Source of the DNA: Scalesia atractyloides
Lineage: Eukaryota; Streptophyta; Magnoliopsida; Asterales; Asteraceae
Length of the DNA stretch: 64,000 bases
Assembly (NCBI GenBank): GCA_947069175.1
Contig: CAMTDV010000017.1
Span: forward strand, 45,579,137 to 45,643,136
Reading direction: 5' to 3'
The notes under the pieces: generated by a model
Database searches by the model: none
Told to the model about the DNA's origin: nothing
Seen by the model: the letters and a program-made list of their open reading frames with translations, nothing else
Translations under genes and position numbers: made by a program
Shown: positions 22,009 through 33,810 of the stretch, piece by piece
Layout of the letters: the number at the start of each line of letters is the position of its first letter
Position numbering within the stretch: position 1 is the stretch's first letter

Positions 22009-22482
22009 TTTTTTTGAACGCCAGGAACGACGTGTCAACCACCGTGACACCGGGCGCTGTGGCCAAGGTCGACTATTCGACCGCCGCCAGCCCCTTGGCT
22101 CTCCCAGATGCGCGGAAACCCGACCTCCACCCGCCCGAAGGCACGACAGTGAAATAATCGGTAAAACCTCGCCTCCCATCCAAGACGAACCGGCGCCACC
22201 CATATTCGCCCTTCACCTGAATGCCGTAAAAAATAATGAGAAGAGTGGAAGTCAAACCTGGGTCACAAGAAACACCAAGTTTTTCCCTCGACCTCCACCC
22301 GCCCGAAGGCACGACAGTGAAATAATCGGTAAAACCTCGCCTCCCATCCAAGACGAACCGGCGCCACCCATATTCGCCCTTCACCTGAATGCCGCAAAAA
22401 ATAATGAGAAGAGTGGAAGTCAAACCTGGGTCACAAGAAACACCAAGTTTTTCCCTAATCACTCCACCACTACCTCATTGAC
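22009..22482 (-). mobile_element. SINE (tRNA-derived head, A tail) with internal duplication
   Basis: The minus strand starts GTCAATGAGGTAGTGGTGGAG (Pol III A-box region, GTGGTGGAG). It continues to a B-box-like GGTTTGACTTCC and a GC-rich body, and ends in seven A. The copy at 33,507-33,810 on the other strand has the same layout, which defines the family. The body is lengthened by a 168 bp tandem duplication. Frames such as 22,073-22,462 arise from the GC-rich body and its repeat, not from a gene. Confidence 0.8.
22121..22456. repeat. 168 bp tandem duplication inside the SINE
   Basis: Two units, 22,121-22,288 and 22,289-22,456, differ at about one base (GCCGTAAA against GCCGCAAA). Each spans the B-box region and half of the body, so the SINE has two B boxes but one A box. 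Confidence 0.93.
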
Positions 22483-22866
22483 TATAAGGAATTTTAATGC
22501 TTGTTTTTGTCACATGGGTTTTTGTCTTTGGCAATAGTAAGACATTTCTTTAATTTCTTTGTTTTTTTTTTCTTAGTTTAAAATTAAAACTAAAGATTGT
22601 TAAAAAAAATTATTATTTATTATCATAATTATTTTTAAACGTATTTTATTTTTTATATAACTTTTTAAAGTACGATATGTTATAAATTTCTAAATATGTT
22701 GTGATATTCTTATTTTTCTTTACGTCACACCCAGATGTTTCACACGTCGCCCGGTGGGCCCGGATGGGAAGTACGTGACAAATTGGTATCAATACACAAT
22801 ATAGCACAGCGGAAGTCTTGGATTTAAATTATTACAATATAAAATGTCTGAATGTTAAAATATCAT

Positions 22867-23185
22867 TGATGCAATTTCTTGTGCACAATGAGTGGAACTC
22901 AGAATTTCCCAGGCAGAAGCAGTGCAAATTCTTTATTAAACAAAAACAATCTTCGTTCTTAACAGAAAAAACCTGGAATACAAACTATATCCCAGATCCT
23001 ACAAAATAGGCAACAACCCAAACATATAAAACCAAACTTAAACAAAGTCAAATAAGAGATAAAAACAAATAAACTGAATTAAAAATAAACTTAAATAGAC
23101 TCCACTTTGGCGGCTTCTAGCTGGTCTTCAATACGAGTCGGATCAGGTTAACGGGTCGGGTTCTGGCACTGAGCTGCTTGCATCA
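22867..23185 (-). repeat. 3' LTR of the nested gypsy element
   Basis: 319 bp, TGATGCAATTTC to GCTTGCATCA in plus orientation. It pairs with 27,408-27,721. Confidence 0.92.
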
Positions 23186-24260
23186 TTCTCATCCTCTTCG
23201 AAAGGACTCGTCCTCGAGTTAAATGGGTCATCCTCCTCTGGAACAAACGGGGACATGTCAGCCACATTAAAAGTTGCAGAAACATTGTAGTGACCCGGTA
23301 AGTCAGTTTTATAGGCGTTATCATTGATACGGTTGAGAACTCTAACGGGCCACCGGCACGGGGCTGTAGCTTACCAAACCGTCCACCTGGAAATCTATTC
23401 TTACTCAAATGAATCCACACAAGGTCCCCTTTCTGAAAGACGACCTTCTTGCGACTCGTATTTGCTCTTCGTTGATAAATAATATTATTATTCTCAATTT
23501 GTGCGCGTACCTGCTTATGAATTTCTTTGATCTGGGTTGAACGTTCTTCCCCATCAGCACTAAAGTGATCAATGGTAGGTGTCGGTGTGAGGTCCAATGG
23601 AGTGAACGGGTTCCAACCATAGATAATAAAAAAGGAGACATTCCCATTGAGCAGTGTGTAGACCGGTTGTAAGCAAATTCTGACTAGGGAAGGATTGTGT
23701 CCCACTGCCTAGCGTGGGTTCCAACAAGACTACGAAGCAGATTGCCAAGGGTGTGGTGTGTTACCTCCGTTTGGTCGTTGCTTTGAGGGTGTGAGCGCTG
23801 CTGTAGTGTAACCTTGAACCCAGACGTTTCCAAAGTGTCCTCCAAAAATGTCCCACAAACTTAACATCCCGGTAAGAAGTTAAAGACTTGGGTACCCCAT
23901 GGAGACGCACAATTTCAGCAAAATAAAGATGGGCTACTTGACTCGCATCATACGTCTTGGCCATGGAACAAAGTGTGCCATCTTGGAAAATCGGTCCACG
24001 GCCACCATAATCGAATCCTTTTGTCGTTGAGTACGGGGAAGTCCCACCACAAAGTCGAGACTAACATCTTCCCATGGGCCTTCCGGGACTGGCAATGGAG
24101 TATACAAGCCCGCGTTTGAGTGGTGAGTTTTGGCAACGTGGCAGACACGACACCGGTTCACAATCCGGTTGATATCACTCTTCATTTTTGGCCAAAAAAA
24201 CGTTCTTGGATCAGCTTAAAAGTTTTATCTTGTCCGAAGTGCCCTGCTAGACCCCCTTGG
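23148..24260 (-). pseudogene. gypsy integrase and C-terminal tail (frameshifted)
   Basis: The HHCC finger starts with HQGGLAGHFGQDKT and ends CRVCHVAKTHH. The core shows WEDVSLDFVVGLPRT (first Asp), FAEIVRLHGVPKSLTS and a damaged second catalytic region YRDVKFVGHFW. The tail has FQKGDLVWIHLSKNRFP and GKLQPRAGGP, the GPF/Y-like module. The frame then runs into the 3' LTR and stops at 23,148. I do not see a clear chromodomain after it because of frame changes near 23,370. Confidence 0.85.
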
Positions 24261-26430
24261 TGGCTTTCCAGAATAATAGCATCTCGTAGCGAACATCGAG
24301 GAACACACAACCAAGGTCCAAGGAACAAAAACCCATCTTGGACGGTGTAACATTTTGAAGGTGCCAACTGACATTCCTCCCATAGTGTTGAGAAATCGGG
24401 ATCATCCGGGTAAAGGCTGCGAAAAACATTAAATCCTTCGACTTGAACCTGCAGTGAAGTTAGGAGGTTTCGGCGTCGACTTAAGGCATCAGCTACAGTA
24501 TTGTGACTACCAGCCTTATGTTTAATGACAAAAGAAAATTCCTGCAGATACTCCACCCACTTAGCATGACGAGCATTTAGCTTATGCTGGCCATTATTAA
24601 ACCGTAAGGCCTGGTGGTCCGAAAAAAATACGAATTCTCCCGGTAGTAAATAGTGACGCCAGTACTCTAAACTTCTAATTATAACATAGAATTCTCTGTC
24701 ATACATGCTATACTTCAGTCTCGCATCAGAGAGTTTTTCGCTATAGAAAGCAATGGGGCGGTTTTCTTGACTCAAGACTCCTCCAATGTCGAAACCCGAT
24801 GCGTCGCATTCTACTTGAAAGGCGATGTTAAAATTGGGTAAGGCGAGTACGGGAGCTTGGGTGACCAGCAATTTTAATTCTTCAAATGCCCTATTAGCAA
24901 GGTTGGACCAAGTAAACGTTTGGCCTTTTAAACAATCAGTAATGGGAGCCACCACGGAGCTAAAATTTCGGATGAAACGACGGTAAAAGGACGCGAGCCG
25001 TGAAAACTTCGAACCTCATGAATAGAAGTGGGAGTCGACCATAACAAGCTTCAATCTTGGACTCGTCCATCCGAATTCCCTGTTTTGAAATAAGATAGCC
25101 CAAGAATAGGACTTCCCGCGAGAGGAAGTGACATTTCTTGCTGTTAGCATGAAGTTCTGTTCATGAGGGACTGTGAATACCTGCCGGAGGTGTCGGAGGT
25201 GCTGCTGGACATCCTGGCTAAACACTAAGATGTCATCGAAATAAATGACAACACATTGGCCTATAATAGCTTTTAACACATGATTCATTAAATGCATGAA
25301 CGTACTTGGGGCATTTGAAATCCCAAAAGGCATAACCATCCATTCGTAGAGACCGTCACGTGTTTTAAACGTGTCTTCCACTCATCTCCAAGTCGCATAC
25401 GAATCTGATGATACCCGCTATGTATGTTAATTTTGGAAAAAAAAACCGAAGCTCCATGCAATTGATCAAGAAGGTCCTCAAAACGGGGTATAGGAAAATG
25501 ATACTTGATGGTGATTTTGTTGACTGCCCGACTGTCGACACACATGCAATACGCCCCCGGTTTTGGCACAAGTAAAGCTGGAATGGCACAAGGGCTCATA
25601 CTCTCTCGAATGAGTCCTTTGTTGAGTAACTCGGTGACTTGTCGATGGAGTTCCTCGAATTCTTTAGGGTTCATACGATATGTGGGTTTATTAGGTATGA
25701 CCGAACCAGGAATAAGATCAATACATTGTTGAATATCCAGCATAAGGGGTAATCCTGCTAGAATTTCATCCGAAAATATATCAGTAAATTCTTCCAAAAG
25801 AGGTTGTACTTTAATGGGTGCCGCTTCCCCTGATGTATTTTGTTCTACCACCACCAGAGCATGTATGAATGGTGGTGCAGTGAGTCTAGTGAAATCGATG
25901 AAGGCTGATTTTGTGAGCACAACAGCTTCTGTCCCTATTTCTCGAGTATCTAAGGGTGCGAGAATGACGTTGATTCCGTCTTTCTGGAATAAGTAAGTGT
26001 TCTGAAACCCATCGTGTTTCGTTTGTCGATCGTATTGCCACGGTCGCCCTAGAAGGGGATGACACGCATCCATATGAATAACTTCACACCATACCTCATC
26101 TGAATACTTATTTTCAATCGAGAACTTTACCAGGCATCTTTGCATGACTTTTACTACATTACCTTTCTTCAGCCATGCTAATTGATATGGGTCAGGGTGT
26201 GGATCAGCCTTTAAGCACAACTTTTCAACCATACTAGCGGCCACCATGTTTTCACAGCTTCCCCCATCAACTATGATTGTGCAAACCTTCCCTTTTACAG
26301 TACATCTGGTGCGAAAAATATAGTTCCGAAGCCACATGGTATTGTCGACATTGGTTCCCTGGACTGTACTAAGGACTTGCTGTACAGCCAAAGAATCCCC
26401 TTTGTTCGGGTATATAACCTCCTCATACAT
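24182..26430 (-). pseudogene. gypsy protease, reverse transcriptase and RNase H (frameshifted)
   Basis: The protease region holds IIVDGGSCENMVA, where the usual DS/TG triad reads DGG, and then CHPLLGRPWQYDR. RT follows with PTYRMNPKEFEELHRQV, AIPALLVPKP, FSKINIHSGYHQIRMR, a frame change near 25,380, LYEWMVMPFGISNAPSTF and the active site VVIYFDDILVFS. RNase H gives DASGFDIGGVLSQ, FYSEKLSDARLKYSMYDRE, FFSDHQALR and HNTVADALSRR. The order and motifs are typical of plant chromovirus-type gypsy elements. The frameshifts at about 25,380 and 24,960-25,020 inactivate this copy. Confidence 0.9.
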
Positions 26431-26454
26431 TGCTGATCCAGTTTCATCCTCCTC

Positions 26455-27250
26455 TTAGGTATAGGTATCGTAAACAGGGCCATTGTCTTCGGTAAGCATA
26501 ACAAGGTGCTTAATTGGGCAGTCTCGGGCGAAATGACCTAAGCCATAACACTTAAAACATTTTGTGACACAGGTTGGTGTAGCAGCTGAACCGGAAGAAC
26601 CCCCCGTAGCCTCAGCTTTGACTTGGCCAGACCAGTTGGTTGTTATACCAGGTGTTGGACTATGAGCAACCTCGGCTTTGATTGGGATGGGTTTAGATAG
26701 TATGTTTTTGGACCTTTCCTTGAGTTGTTTCTCAACTTTCAGTGCCAGCTGGCACACATCATTAAAGCTCCAATATGGTTGGATTTGAACCATATAGATA
26801 TGTCTGACCGTAAGGCACTTTGGCAATGATCTGTTCTTCTTCTTCTTCTTCATCATCCCCACATCTCATCCTTAACCTGTCAAACTCATTAATCAAATCC
26901 TCAACGGTGGAGGTACGTTGGGATAGGTTATGATACTTCAAAAAAGCTTCTTGGCGATAATTAGCTGGTAATAATTTCTCCTTTAAAAGCTTTTTCATAT
27001 TTTCCCAGGTCCTAACTTTTGACCTGCCTTCCTGAGCCCTTTTTTTATATGATCCCACCATAAAGAAGCATATTTACAAAGTTTAATAGCCACAAGTTTT
27101 ACCTTATTCGAGTCAGAAATGTCCTTGAGATCGAAAATACGCTCCTTAGTACTGAGCCAATCGATGAACTCATCTGGCATCGCTCGACCATCGAATTCTG
27201 GAATTTCAATCTTTATCCCCAGGTTTTGAAGTTGGTCTGGATTTACTACT
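26455..27250 (-). pseudogene. gypsy gag: capsid domain and zinc knuckle (frameshifted)
   Basis: The frame begins near 27,250 with IKIEIPEFDGRAMPDEFIDW, then KVKLVAIKLCKYASLWWDH, a frame change near 27,010, WENMKKLLKEKLLP, QRTSTVEDLINEFDRLRMRC and an acidic run of Glu. A second frame change near 26,800 leads to a linker and the zinc knuckle CFKCYGLGHFARDC (intact CX2CX4HX4C) close to the end. This is the Retrotrans_gag capsid layout. The start codon is uncertain. An ATG at 27,180 lies inside the conserved part, so the true start is probably further upstream. Confidence 0.85.
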
Positions 27251-27390
27251 TCCCTTCGTCGACCCGACCAAACGGGTTCCCATTACCTTCTACACAATCC
27301 TGGTCATCGGTATCAGATTCATCATAGTACTCTTCGTCTCTACGGTGATATCGTCGATTGTGTCCTCCACGTTCTGCCACCCAGCTGCGC

Positions 27391-27404
27391 TGGGCTCTGA
27401 TACC
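27391..27404 (-). promoter_or_regulatory. primer binding site, tRNA-iMet
   Basis: The minus strand reads TGGTATCAGAGCCC, three bases inside the 5' LTR. Confidence 0.92.
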
Positions 27405-27407
27405 AAC

Positions 27408-27721
27408 TGCTGCAATTTCTTATGCACAATCAGTGGAACTCAGAATTTCCCAAACAGAAGCAGTGCCAATTCTTTATTAAACAAAAACAATCTCCGTTCT
27501 TAACAGGAAAAACCTGGAATATATACTATCCCAGATCCTACAAAATAAGCAACAACCCAAACAGATAAAATCAAACTTAAATAAAGTCAAATACGAGATA
27601 ATAAATAAACTGAATAAAAATAAACTTAAAATAAACTCCACTTTGGCGGCTTCTAGCTGGTCTTCAATACGAGTCAGATGAGGTTAACGGGTCGGGTTCT
27701 GGCACTAAGCTGCTTGCATCA
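27408..27721 (-). repeat. 5' LTR of the nested gypsy element
   Basis: 314 bp, TGCTGCAATTTC to GCTTGCATCA in plus orientation. It pairs with 22,867-23,185. Confidence 0.92.
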
Positions 27722-30408
27722 ATTATACAGACGGATAGTGTATGAAAATATCTACAGGCGGATCGAAAAGTTATAAAATGAAATAACAGACTATGGGTTT
27801 CTATGCAAGAGAGTTGCAAATTCTCTTTAAGCATTATCGAGCACTTCCAGCCTATTTCGTAACCTTGTAACCTGTCACTTAGTCTTTTGAAAATACGTCA
27901 GTTTACACTGATAAATACAAATAACCGACATTTTTGAAAATATTTCAAAATTGATTTAAGTGCACAAGGCACCTGCAATTTCATAAATAACTTGGGACAA
28001 TTATAGTAACCTTGTATACAGTTTTACATGTCTGTCAATACATATGGGGTCCGGTGCAGAAACTGAATAATAACATGATTAACCGACACGCCACTTTAAC
28101 CCGCAATGGGGTATCCCCAATATGGGTAAGAAAACATTTTAATATAGCATTAGCATCTGTCAGGTGTATCCCTACCATGTGCTTAGTTGTGACCATTAGC
28201 AACTTAAATGAGCCGAAGATATCCAAGACACGATCGAGTTAACCCCTAATGTTTTAGTTATCAGGCAAAATAGATTAAAACGGGTTATGCGGATTTTCTA
28301 GTCACAATCCGACATATGATCCCATACCCGACCAAGCGGTAATAATTTACTGTATCCCCCAAGCCCGTATAGGGAAAATAGGTTAAGAGTATATACTTGG
28401 CTTAAACAAGAGTTATAACGCAAGAAATTATAATAAGCACAGCCGTTATCAATTAACTAAGCTTGGTTTCAATCTACCGAAAGACCCTAGTCTGCAATGA
28501 ATGGTATAATAACCAATTTAGAATGTTAACTGGTCCCATTCAAGTCGTAGACCTAGACCGATTAACTTAAATTAGTGAAAGTGGTACGATACGTTTGATT
28601 AAGCGATGACCAGAATAGAATGTAGTTTAAACCCCATAAGTACTAGGACTTATATAATATGGGTAAACAATATACACTCTGGAATTTGTAATAAAATTGA
28701 AAGGATTTGATCCGTTTCGGTAAACTAGCTACATAAGCTTACCCATGCGCATGTAAGCGATACCGAGTAACCGGATGAGTTATAAACAAGTTCTAGATGC
28801 GATTATACTTTAAATAAGTTGTAACATCAAAAGGTTATCAACTTATATGACCATTACGGTTTTAAAATCAAGATATGCAGCATAAGGGCATTTTAGTCAT
28901 TACGTGACATAGTTTAAGAACTTGCATAAATCCGAGTTATGATTACGTACCTTATGTAAAAATACTTTTAATTATGTTATAATATCAGTAGGAAATAAGT
29001 TTTGATTGATTGTTACGGTTAAAAACCACACTATGCGCCAAAAGGACGTTTTGGTCATATTATAACATAACATACGATCTTTAATTGAAACTCAGGTTAT
29101 GAACAGATTTATAGTACTAAAATATGTTAATTATATTTACATATCAGAAGGTAAAGTATTTGCAAGTTCATTGTTGATTAAAACCAAGTTTTATGCAAAA
29201 AGGGCATTTTGGTCAAAGTTAGGCATATTGTAGAGACTTGTCTATAAACTCAGAATCTGATTATGATCATGTAGTATAACCTCAGAGGGTTATCCTACAT
29301 TATAATAAGATCATAGTACAACTTAAATTCAGTAGCTAACTATGCTAAATCGGATCAAAATCGAAAGTCAAAGTAGAAGTCAAACTGTTTGACTTTCGGT
29401 TGCGAACCGATACATAAACTAGAAATGATGGGCTGAACATGCTTATACATGTTCTAATATTAATTACCAACTGATTTAGTGTTAAAAACATGAGTTAAAA
29501 CAATTTCAAGTTCATTTTATAAAGTTTCCGAAAATCTGCCGTTTGACTTTTTATTATACTTAACTTTGACCCGTCATTTGACCAACTTAACGTGATTTCC
29601 AGGAGGTGCCCTCTTGAGGGATTAACACCTACCTTATTATGATCACGTAGCCACATTCGATTCGAACAATGGCTGGACCGTAATGGTCTTAACCGAAAGT
29701 CAAGGTAAAAGTCGATTTACTTGACTTTCGGCTAATAGCTTAGCCTAGAAAGGAGTTGAACTGAGAAAGAACACATACAAGTGTTCTAAGATGACTAAGA
29801 ACTCAGTTGGGAGGCCTCCTTAGCTTAGGAAGCAGCTCCAAGAGTACAAGAGAAGAAGTGAAGGAAATGAGCAAGTGTTTATGAAAACAATCTTGTTATT
29901 TATACTAGAAGATGAAGTGTAGGATCATGTCATGTATTAGGGACTGCTATAGGATGTCTTCAGGTGGTTTTGAAGTGTTAAGACCTGAGCAAGAGTGGCA
30001 AAAACGTGAGAAAGATGGTAACATGGCAGAATGCCTTGGCCTCCAAACAAAACTGCCACTGGCAGTCCCTTACGGACCGTATGGATTTCTGGTTACGGTC
30101 CATAAGCACCTTAGAGCGCCCCTGATTTCAAATGGTTACGGACCGTAAGAACTAAGCCTTGCGCTCCGTAACCGCTTGTCAGTCACAATGTTTTGTTTTG
30201 GCTTACGGTCCGTAAGGCTTTGGCCTTGCGGTCCATAAGCGTCACTCAGAGCCTAAACTTTTGGCATGTTGACATGTTTTGTCCCTCCATGATTATACTT
30301 TCATTAATGAATAAAATAGTCCCTCTCGGCCAAAAATAGGCATAATTGAGAGTATGGACACGTGTCAGCATATTACCGGACACGAATTTTTCGAGGTGTT
30401 ACAACGTC

Positions 30409-30896
30409 TTAGTATAAATTTTACTCAAATTTGAGTTCTGAATAGCAATATATATACACGTGACCGAAACAAAATCATATATGCCATCAAACATGTCTCA
30501 TCAATTTCGATCGAATAACATCAGCACTGTTATACGTATTATCTGAACCAGTATCGATATTTTAATGGTTTATGAATGTTGTCATTATATTAATAACATA
30601 GTTAAGTGCTCTATAATAATATGAGTATACCATTGCGGCGTGGTTACTTTTATCTACATTTGGATACAAGTTATCTTTATCTCCTTTATTGTGATGAACT
30701 GAATCCATAACGTTCGTTGTCGTCATGAACCGAACTGATTCCAACTGTACCGGTACTGATATTATCCAAACCAGTAGCAGTGTTAGTTTTTATGGGTTTG
30801 GATAGTTGTAAAGCACGTGTAAATATCATCTTGGACGTATATTTTTCGGTTGCTATGCTGAGTGCTGGTATCGTATATGTGATACCGACCAAGTCC
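30409..30896. other. AT-rich spacer
   Basis: No gene recognised. It may be body sequence of the Helitron whose 3' end appears at 35,262 beyond the LTR insertion (inference). Small frames overlap on one strand only and lack motifs. Confidence 0.35.
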
Positions 30897-31192
30897 TGTC
30901 ACATCCTAACCGATGGCGGAAACATCAAGGTGGGATGAAATAGATTGTTCGAGACTTCATGACTTGCTACTAATGACAATAATTTAAACAACAATATTTC
31001 ATTACATTGTAAATGGAAGTACATAGTCTTGAAGAGAACATACAATAACTTTGGCAACTTGAACATAATGAAACAAAGGAAATACATAAAATGAAAATTT
31101 GGGTGCGTATTTAGTTCACCCTAACCAATTTCTTCAAATCCTCAGGACTAATTTCCTACAACGTGTATTAAAGTAATTTGTCAACACATAAT

Positions 31193-32819
31193 CAGGGGCG
31201 GATCTACAGTTGATTAGGGGAATACTAGGAACCCGTTCAGTTCGTAATTTATAGTGTTAGGTTCTATATAAAATTCTGAAGGAACCCTTTAATATTTTCT
31301 ATGGGAACCTAGACCAAATGTAAGAGTGGTCTACTGGTTTTTACGTGCGTTGTTTATGCTTGAGTCTTGAGTTCGAGTTGGGTAAAGCCTGTTTTTCCGA
31401 ATTTTTTGTTTGTTTTTTAAACTTAAAAACGAATTAGGGTTTAGTGATTTCATGTAGCATCCCTTTCGCCCTTTCCTTTTTACTCTCAGATGTGAAACGT
31501 AATCGATTATTAATTCACCATGATGCTTACTTATCTCATTGAGTACACTTTAATTACTTGCATGGAGATTGATAATTTACATAATTAATTCTTTTTTTAA
31601 ATCAGGTCTGACAATGAAAGCTCACAAGCAATCGATACAATTCATCTAATAAAAGAGCTCCGAGTTTAGTGGTCCTTTGAATCTTCCAAACCGGGCTTCA
31701 GGAAACAGTTTATCTACTCCAATAGGTATTCTTTTTTCACATTTTGATGAATATTGATGGAAACAATTGTTTTTTTACTTGTATTTTAACTTTTTTACAT
31801 GATACAGGGAATCGTTGGATGAAATATCTAAAGCAAATTTGGTGCAAATAAAAGGACGGTTTTGTGTGACATTTGAAGATCTTGATCTTGTAAAGGTATG
31901 CTGCGTTGTTATGGTAATAGGCTTGCTAAGTTATAGCTTTTGACTTAAGTATTTACTCAGGATATTCCGATGTGTACAGTTTCTCGACGGTCGCCTTAGG
32001 TAAGAAGGTGAATCTGCAATTATTGAGATTTGAACTTTAATGAACATTTTAATTTTTAAGGTAACCAGTTCTCAAACATTTTTGAGTGAAGTTCATGCGT
32101 TAATAAGATTTAGTACTCATAGTTTACTCAACACTTCCAATCAATTCTCTATTGGTTATCCATCATGCCTCATTGATAATATGTATTTCAATTGATTCTA
32201 TATGTTAATCATGTTGCATCTTATTTTGTTGATTAATACATAGCATAAGTACACCAAAAAGTACAAAATATGATATCCTTCTTAGGGAATTGTAGTTGAA
32301 GCCAATAGAGTCTATGGCTCTGTATTTGTCATGTGAAAAGGAAGATGTGATGATGTGAATACTAATGATGATCGATTGAGATAAACTATCTATATGTGAG
32401 GAAATCAATAGCAAAGAAGCTTATGTTGTCTAGTCAACAAAGTTTTTCTCCTTTCCAACTCAAAAAGAGTAGTGTGAAAGAAGAATGATTATGATTGTTG
32501 CATTTGCAACATCGAAAGAGAGTTCTTACAACAAGTTTCAATTGAGAATGTAATGCAACGTTTAAAAAGACGAAACCTACGAACAATTGTAGATATGTTT
32601 TTTATTCGTAAAGACCATCTTATTTATATTATGTGTTTTAAATTTACAATGACGATGTTTTTTCGTTATTGTGTCGTATTTTTAATATGTGCTAAACCTT
32701 ACCCGACCCGACCCGACCCGACTGTCGAACTGACCCGTATTTCTTTTTGTTCGGACGTTTGATATTGGAACATTTAAAAAAGTGAACCCCTTGGAAAAAA
32801 AATCATGGATCCGCCACTG
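31193..32819. mobile_element. hAT element (1,627 bp) with host-like exon pieces
   Basis: The terminal repeats are CAGGGGCGGATC on the left and GGATCCGCCACTG on the right (CAGTGGCGGATC by complement). They are flanked by CACATAAT and CACAAAAT, an 8 bp duplication with one change. Internal plus-strand segments look spliced. After an acceptor TGATACAG (31,802-31,809) the frame reads ESLDEISKANLVQIKGRFCV, then TFEDLDLVK up to the donor GTATGC (31,896). A second piece ending IPMCTVSRRSP lies near 31,960-31,999. KGRFxVTxExxDL is reminiscent of the C-terminal part of plant STE20/OSR1-like kinases, at low certainty. No hAT transposase is seen. Confidence 0.75.
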
Positions 32820-33506
32820 CACAAAATAGTCGGTAAGCATACAAGTTTGATTTACATAGCATATCATAAAAAGTCTCAAATCCAACATGGAAAAATGTAC
32901 ACTAAGTTGAAGCTAGCATGCATAACTATAGGCCAAACTTTTGTGTCCACTGAATATTGTGCGAACCCTCATCATCGAAGTGGACAAGACCATAAAAGTT
33001 GATTGAATACTTAACAATACCCAACAAACGGTGGTACGCTACTCTTATAGCGCTATAATTGTTAAAGTGGCTAGGTAAGTAAATGACAAATAGAGTGCAT
33101 GAATGTTTTCTAGCATGAACAACTAGCATAACAAATAGCGTGTTTAGTGGATTGAGTGATTGAATATGATTTGTTTTGTGCAATGTGAATTTTGATAGTT
33201 TATACATGTTACAGCCAAAGTGCATTAAAGCGTAAAAAGTGTCAAGTATACTCACAGTTTGCTAAAGCTTCCAAACGTGAGTTTATATGAATGGGGTGAT
33301 CGGAACACCAAAGTTACCCTACAATGGGAAACGAAGGTGTGTGAGTCAATGGAGTTTGATTATGAGTTAAATTCAGATTTAAGGATTATAACAAGAAAGT
33401 ATGATATTGTATGAAAATACATCTTATCTAGACACTCATCCGGACACTAGGTTCTTATTGTGTTTTCATGGGTACCAAATCACCTCATTAGAATCCGAGA
33501 TGAGGC

Positions 33507-33810
33507 GCCAATGAGGTTATGGTGGAGTAGTTGGGGAAAGACTTGGTGTTCCTAGTGACCCAAGTTCGACTCCCACTCTCCTCATTATTTTCTGCGGCAT
33601 CCAGGTGAAGGGCGAATACGGGTGGTGCCGGTTCGTCTTGGATGGAAGGCGAGGTTTTACCGATTATTCCACTGTCGTGCCTTCGGGCGGATGGAGGTCG
33701 GGTTTCCACGCATCTGGGAGAGCCAAGGGGCTGGCGACGGTCGAGTAGTCGACTTTGGCCACAGCGCCCGGTGTCGCGGTGGTTGGCACGTCGTTCCTTG
33801 CCCTAAAAAA
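33507..33810 (+). mobile_element. SINE with 17 bp target duplication
   Basis: The head GCCAATGAGGTTATGGTGGAG contains an A box (TGGTGGAGTAGTTGG), and GGTTCGACTCC-like sequence (AGTTCGACTCCC, 33,564-33,575) is the B box. The GC-rich body ends in a short A run. The flanks AGAATCCGAGATGAGGC (33,490-33,506) and AGAATCCGAAATGAGGC (33,811-33,827) form a 17 bp target duplication with one difference, typical of LINE-driven insertion. It is the undivided version of the SINE at 22,009-22,482. Confidence 0.9.

Larger units (their letters stand above)
22867..27721 (-). mobile_element. complete but decayed Ty3/gypsy element nested in the solo LTR
   Basis: It has two LTRs (22,867-23,185 and 27,408-27,721), a tRNA-iMet primer site next to the right LTR, and the order gag, protease, RT, RNase H, integrase on the minus strand. 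The flanks ATCAT / ATTAT fit a 5 bp target duplication with one change. The sequence around the insertion rejoins in line with the related LTR at about 8840 (ACAGACGGAT). The LTRs differ by roughly 20 substitutions and a few indels by eye, so the insertion is not recent. The pol frame ends inside the 3' LTR. Confidence 0.9.
22727..30403 (-). mobile_element. solo LTR (about 2.8 kb net) split by a nested gypsy element
   Basis: The high end reads TCGAGGTGTTACA, and the low end is a worn TGTCACACC (ACACCCAG after four lost bases). It is flanked by ACGTC on both sides (22,722-22,726 and 30,404-30,408). No primer site or polypurine tract adjoins it, so it is a solo LTR left by recombination between two LTRs. 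It is related along its length to 8679-11,892. Its two parts are 22,727-22,866 and 27,722-30,403. Short frames inside are not coding. A tract rich in TTACGGACCGTAA-type motifs lies at 30,069-30,240. Confidence 0.8.

Noticed and set aside
22073..22462. 129-residue repeated minus-strand protein
   Set aside because: It coincides with the duplicated SINE body, and the second SINE copy has unrelated frames broken at other places.
30684..30897. Primer binding site next to the LTR at 30,897
   Set aside because: GGTATCAC occurs near the LTR end, but it is offset and does not continue as the iMet complement, so a solo LTR is preferred.
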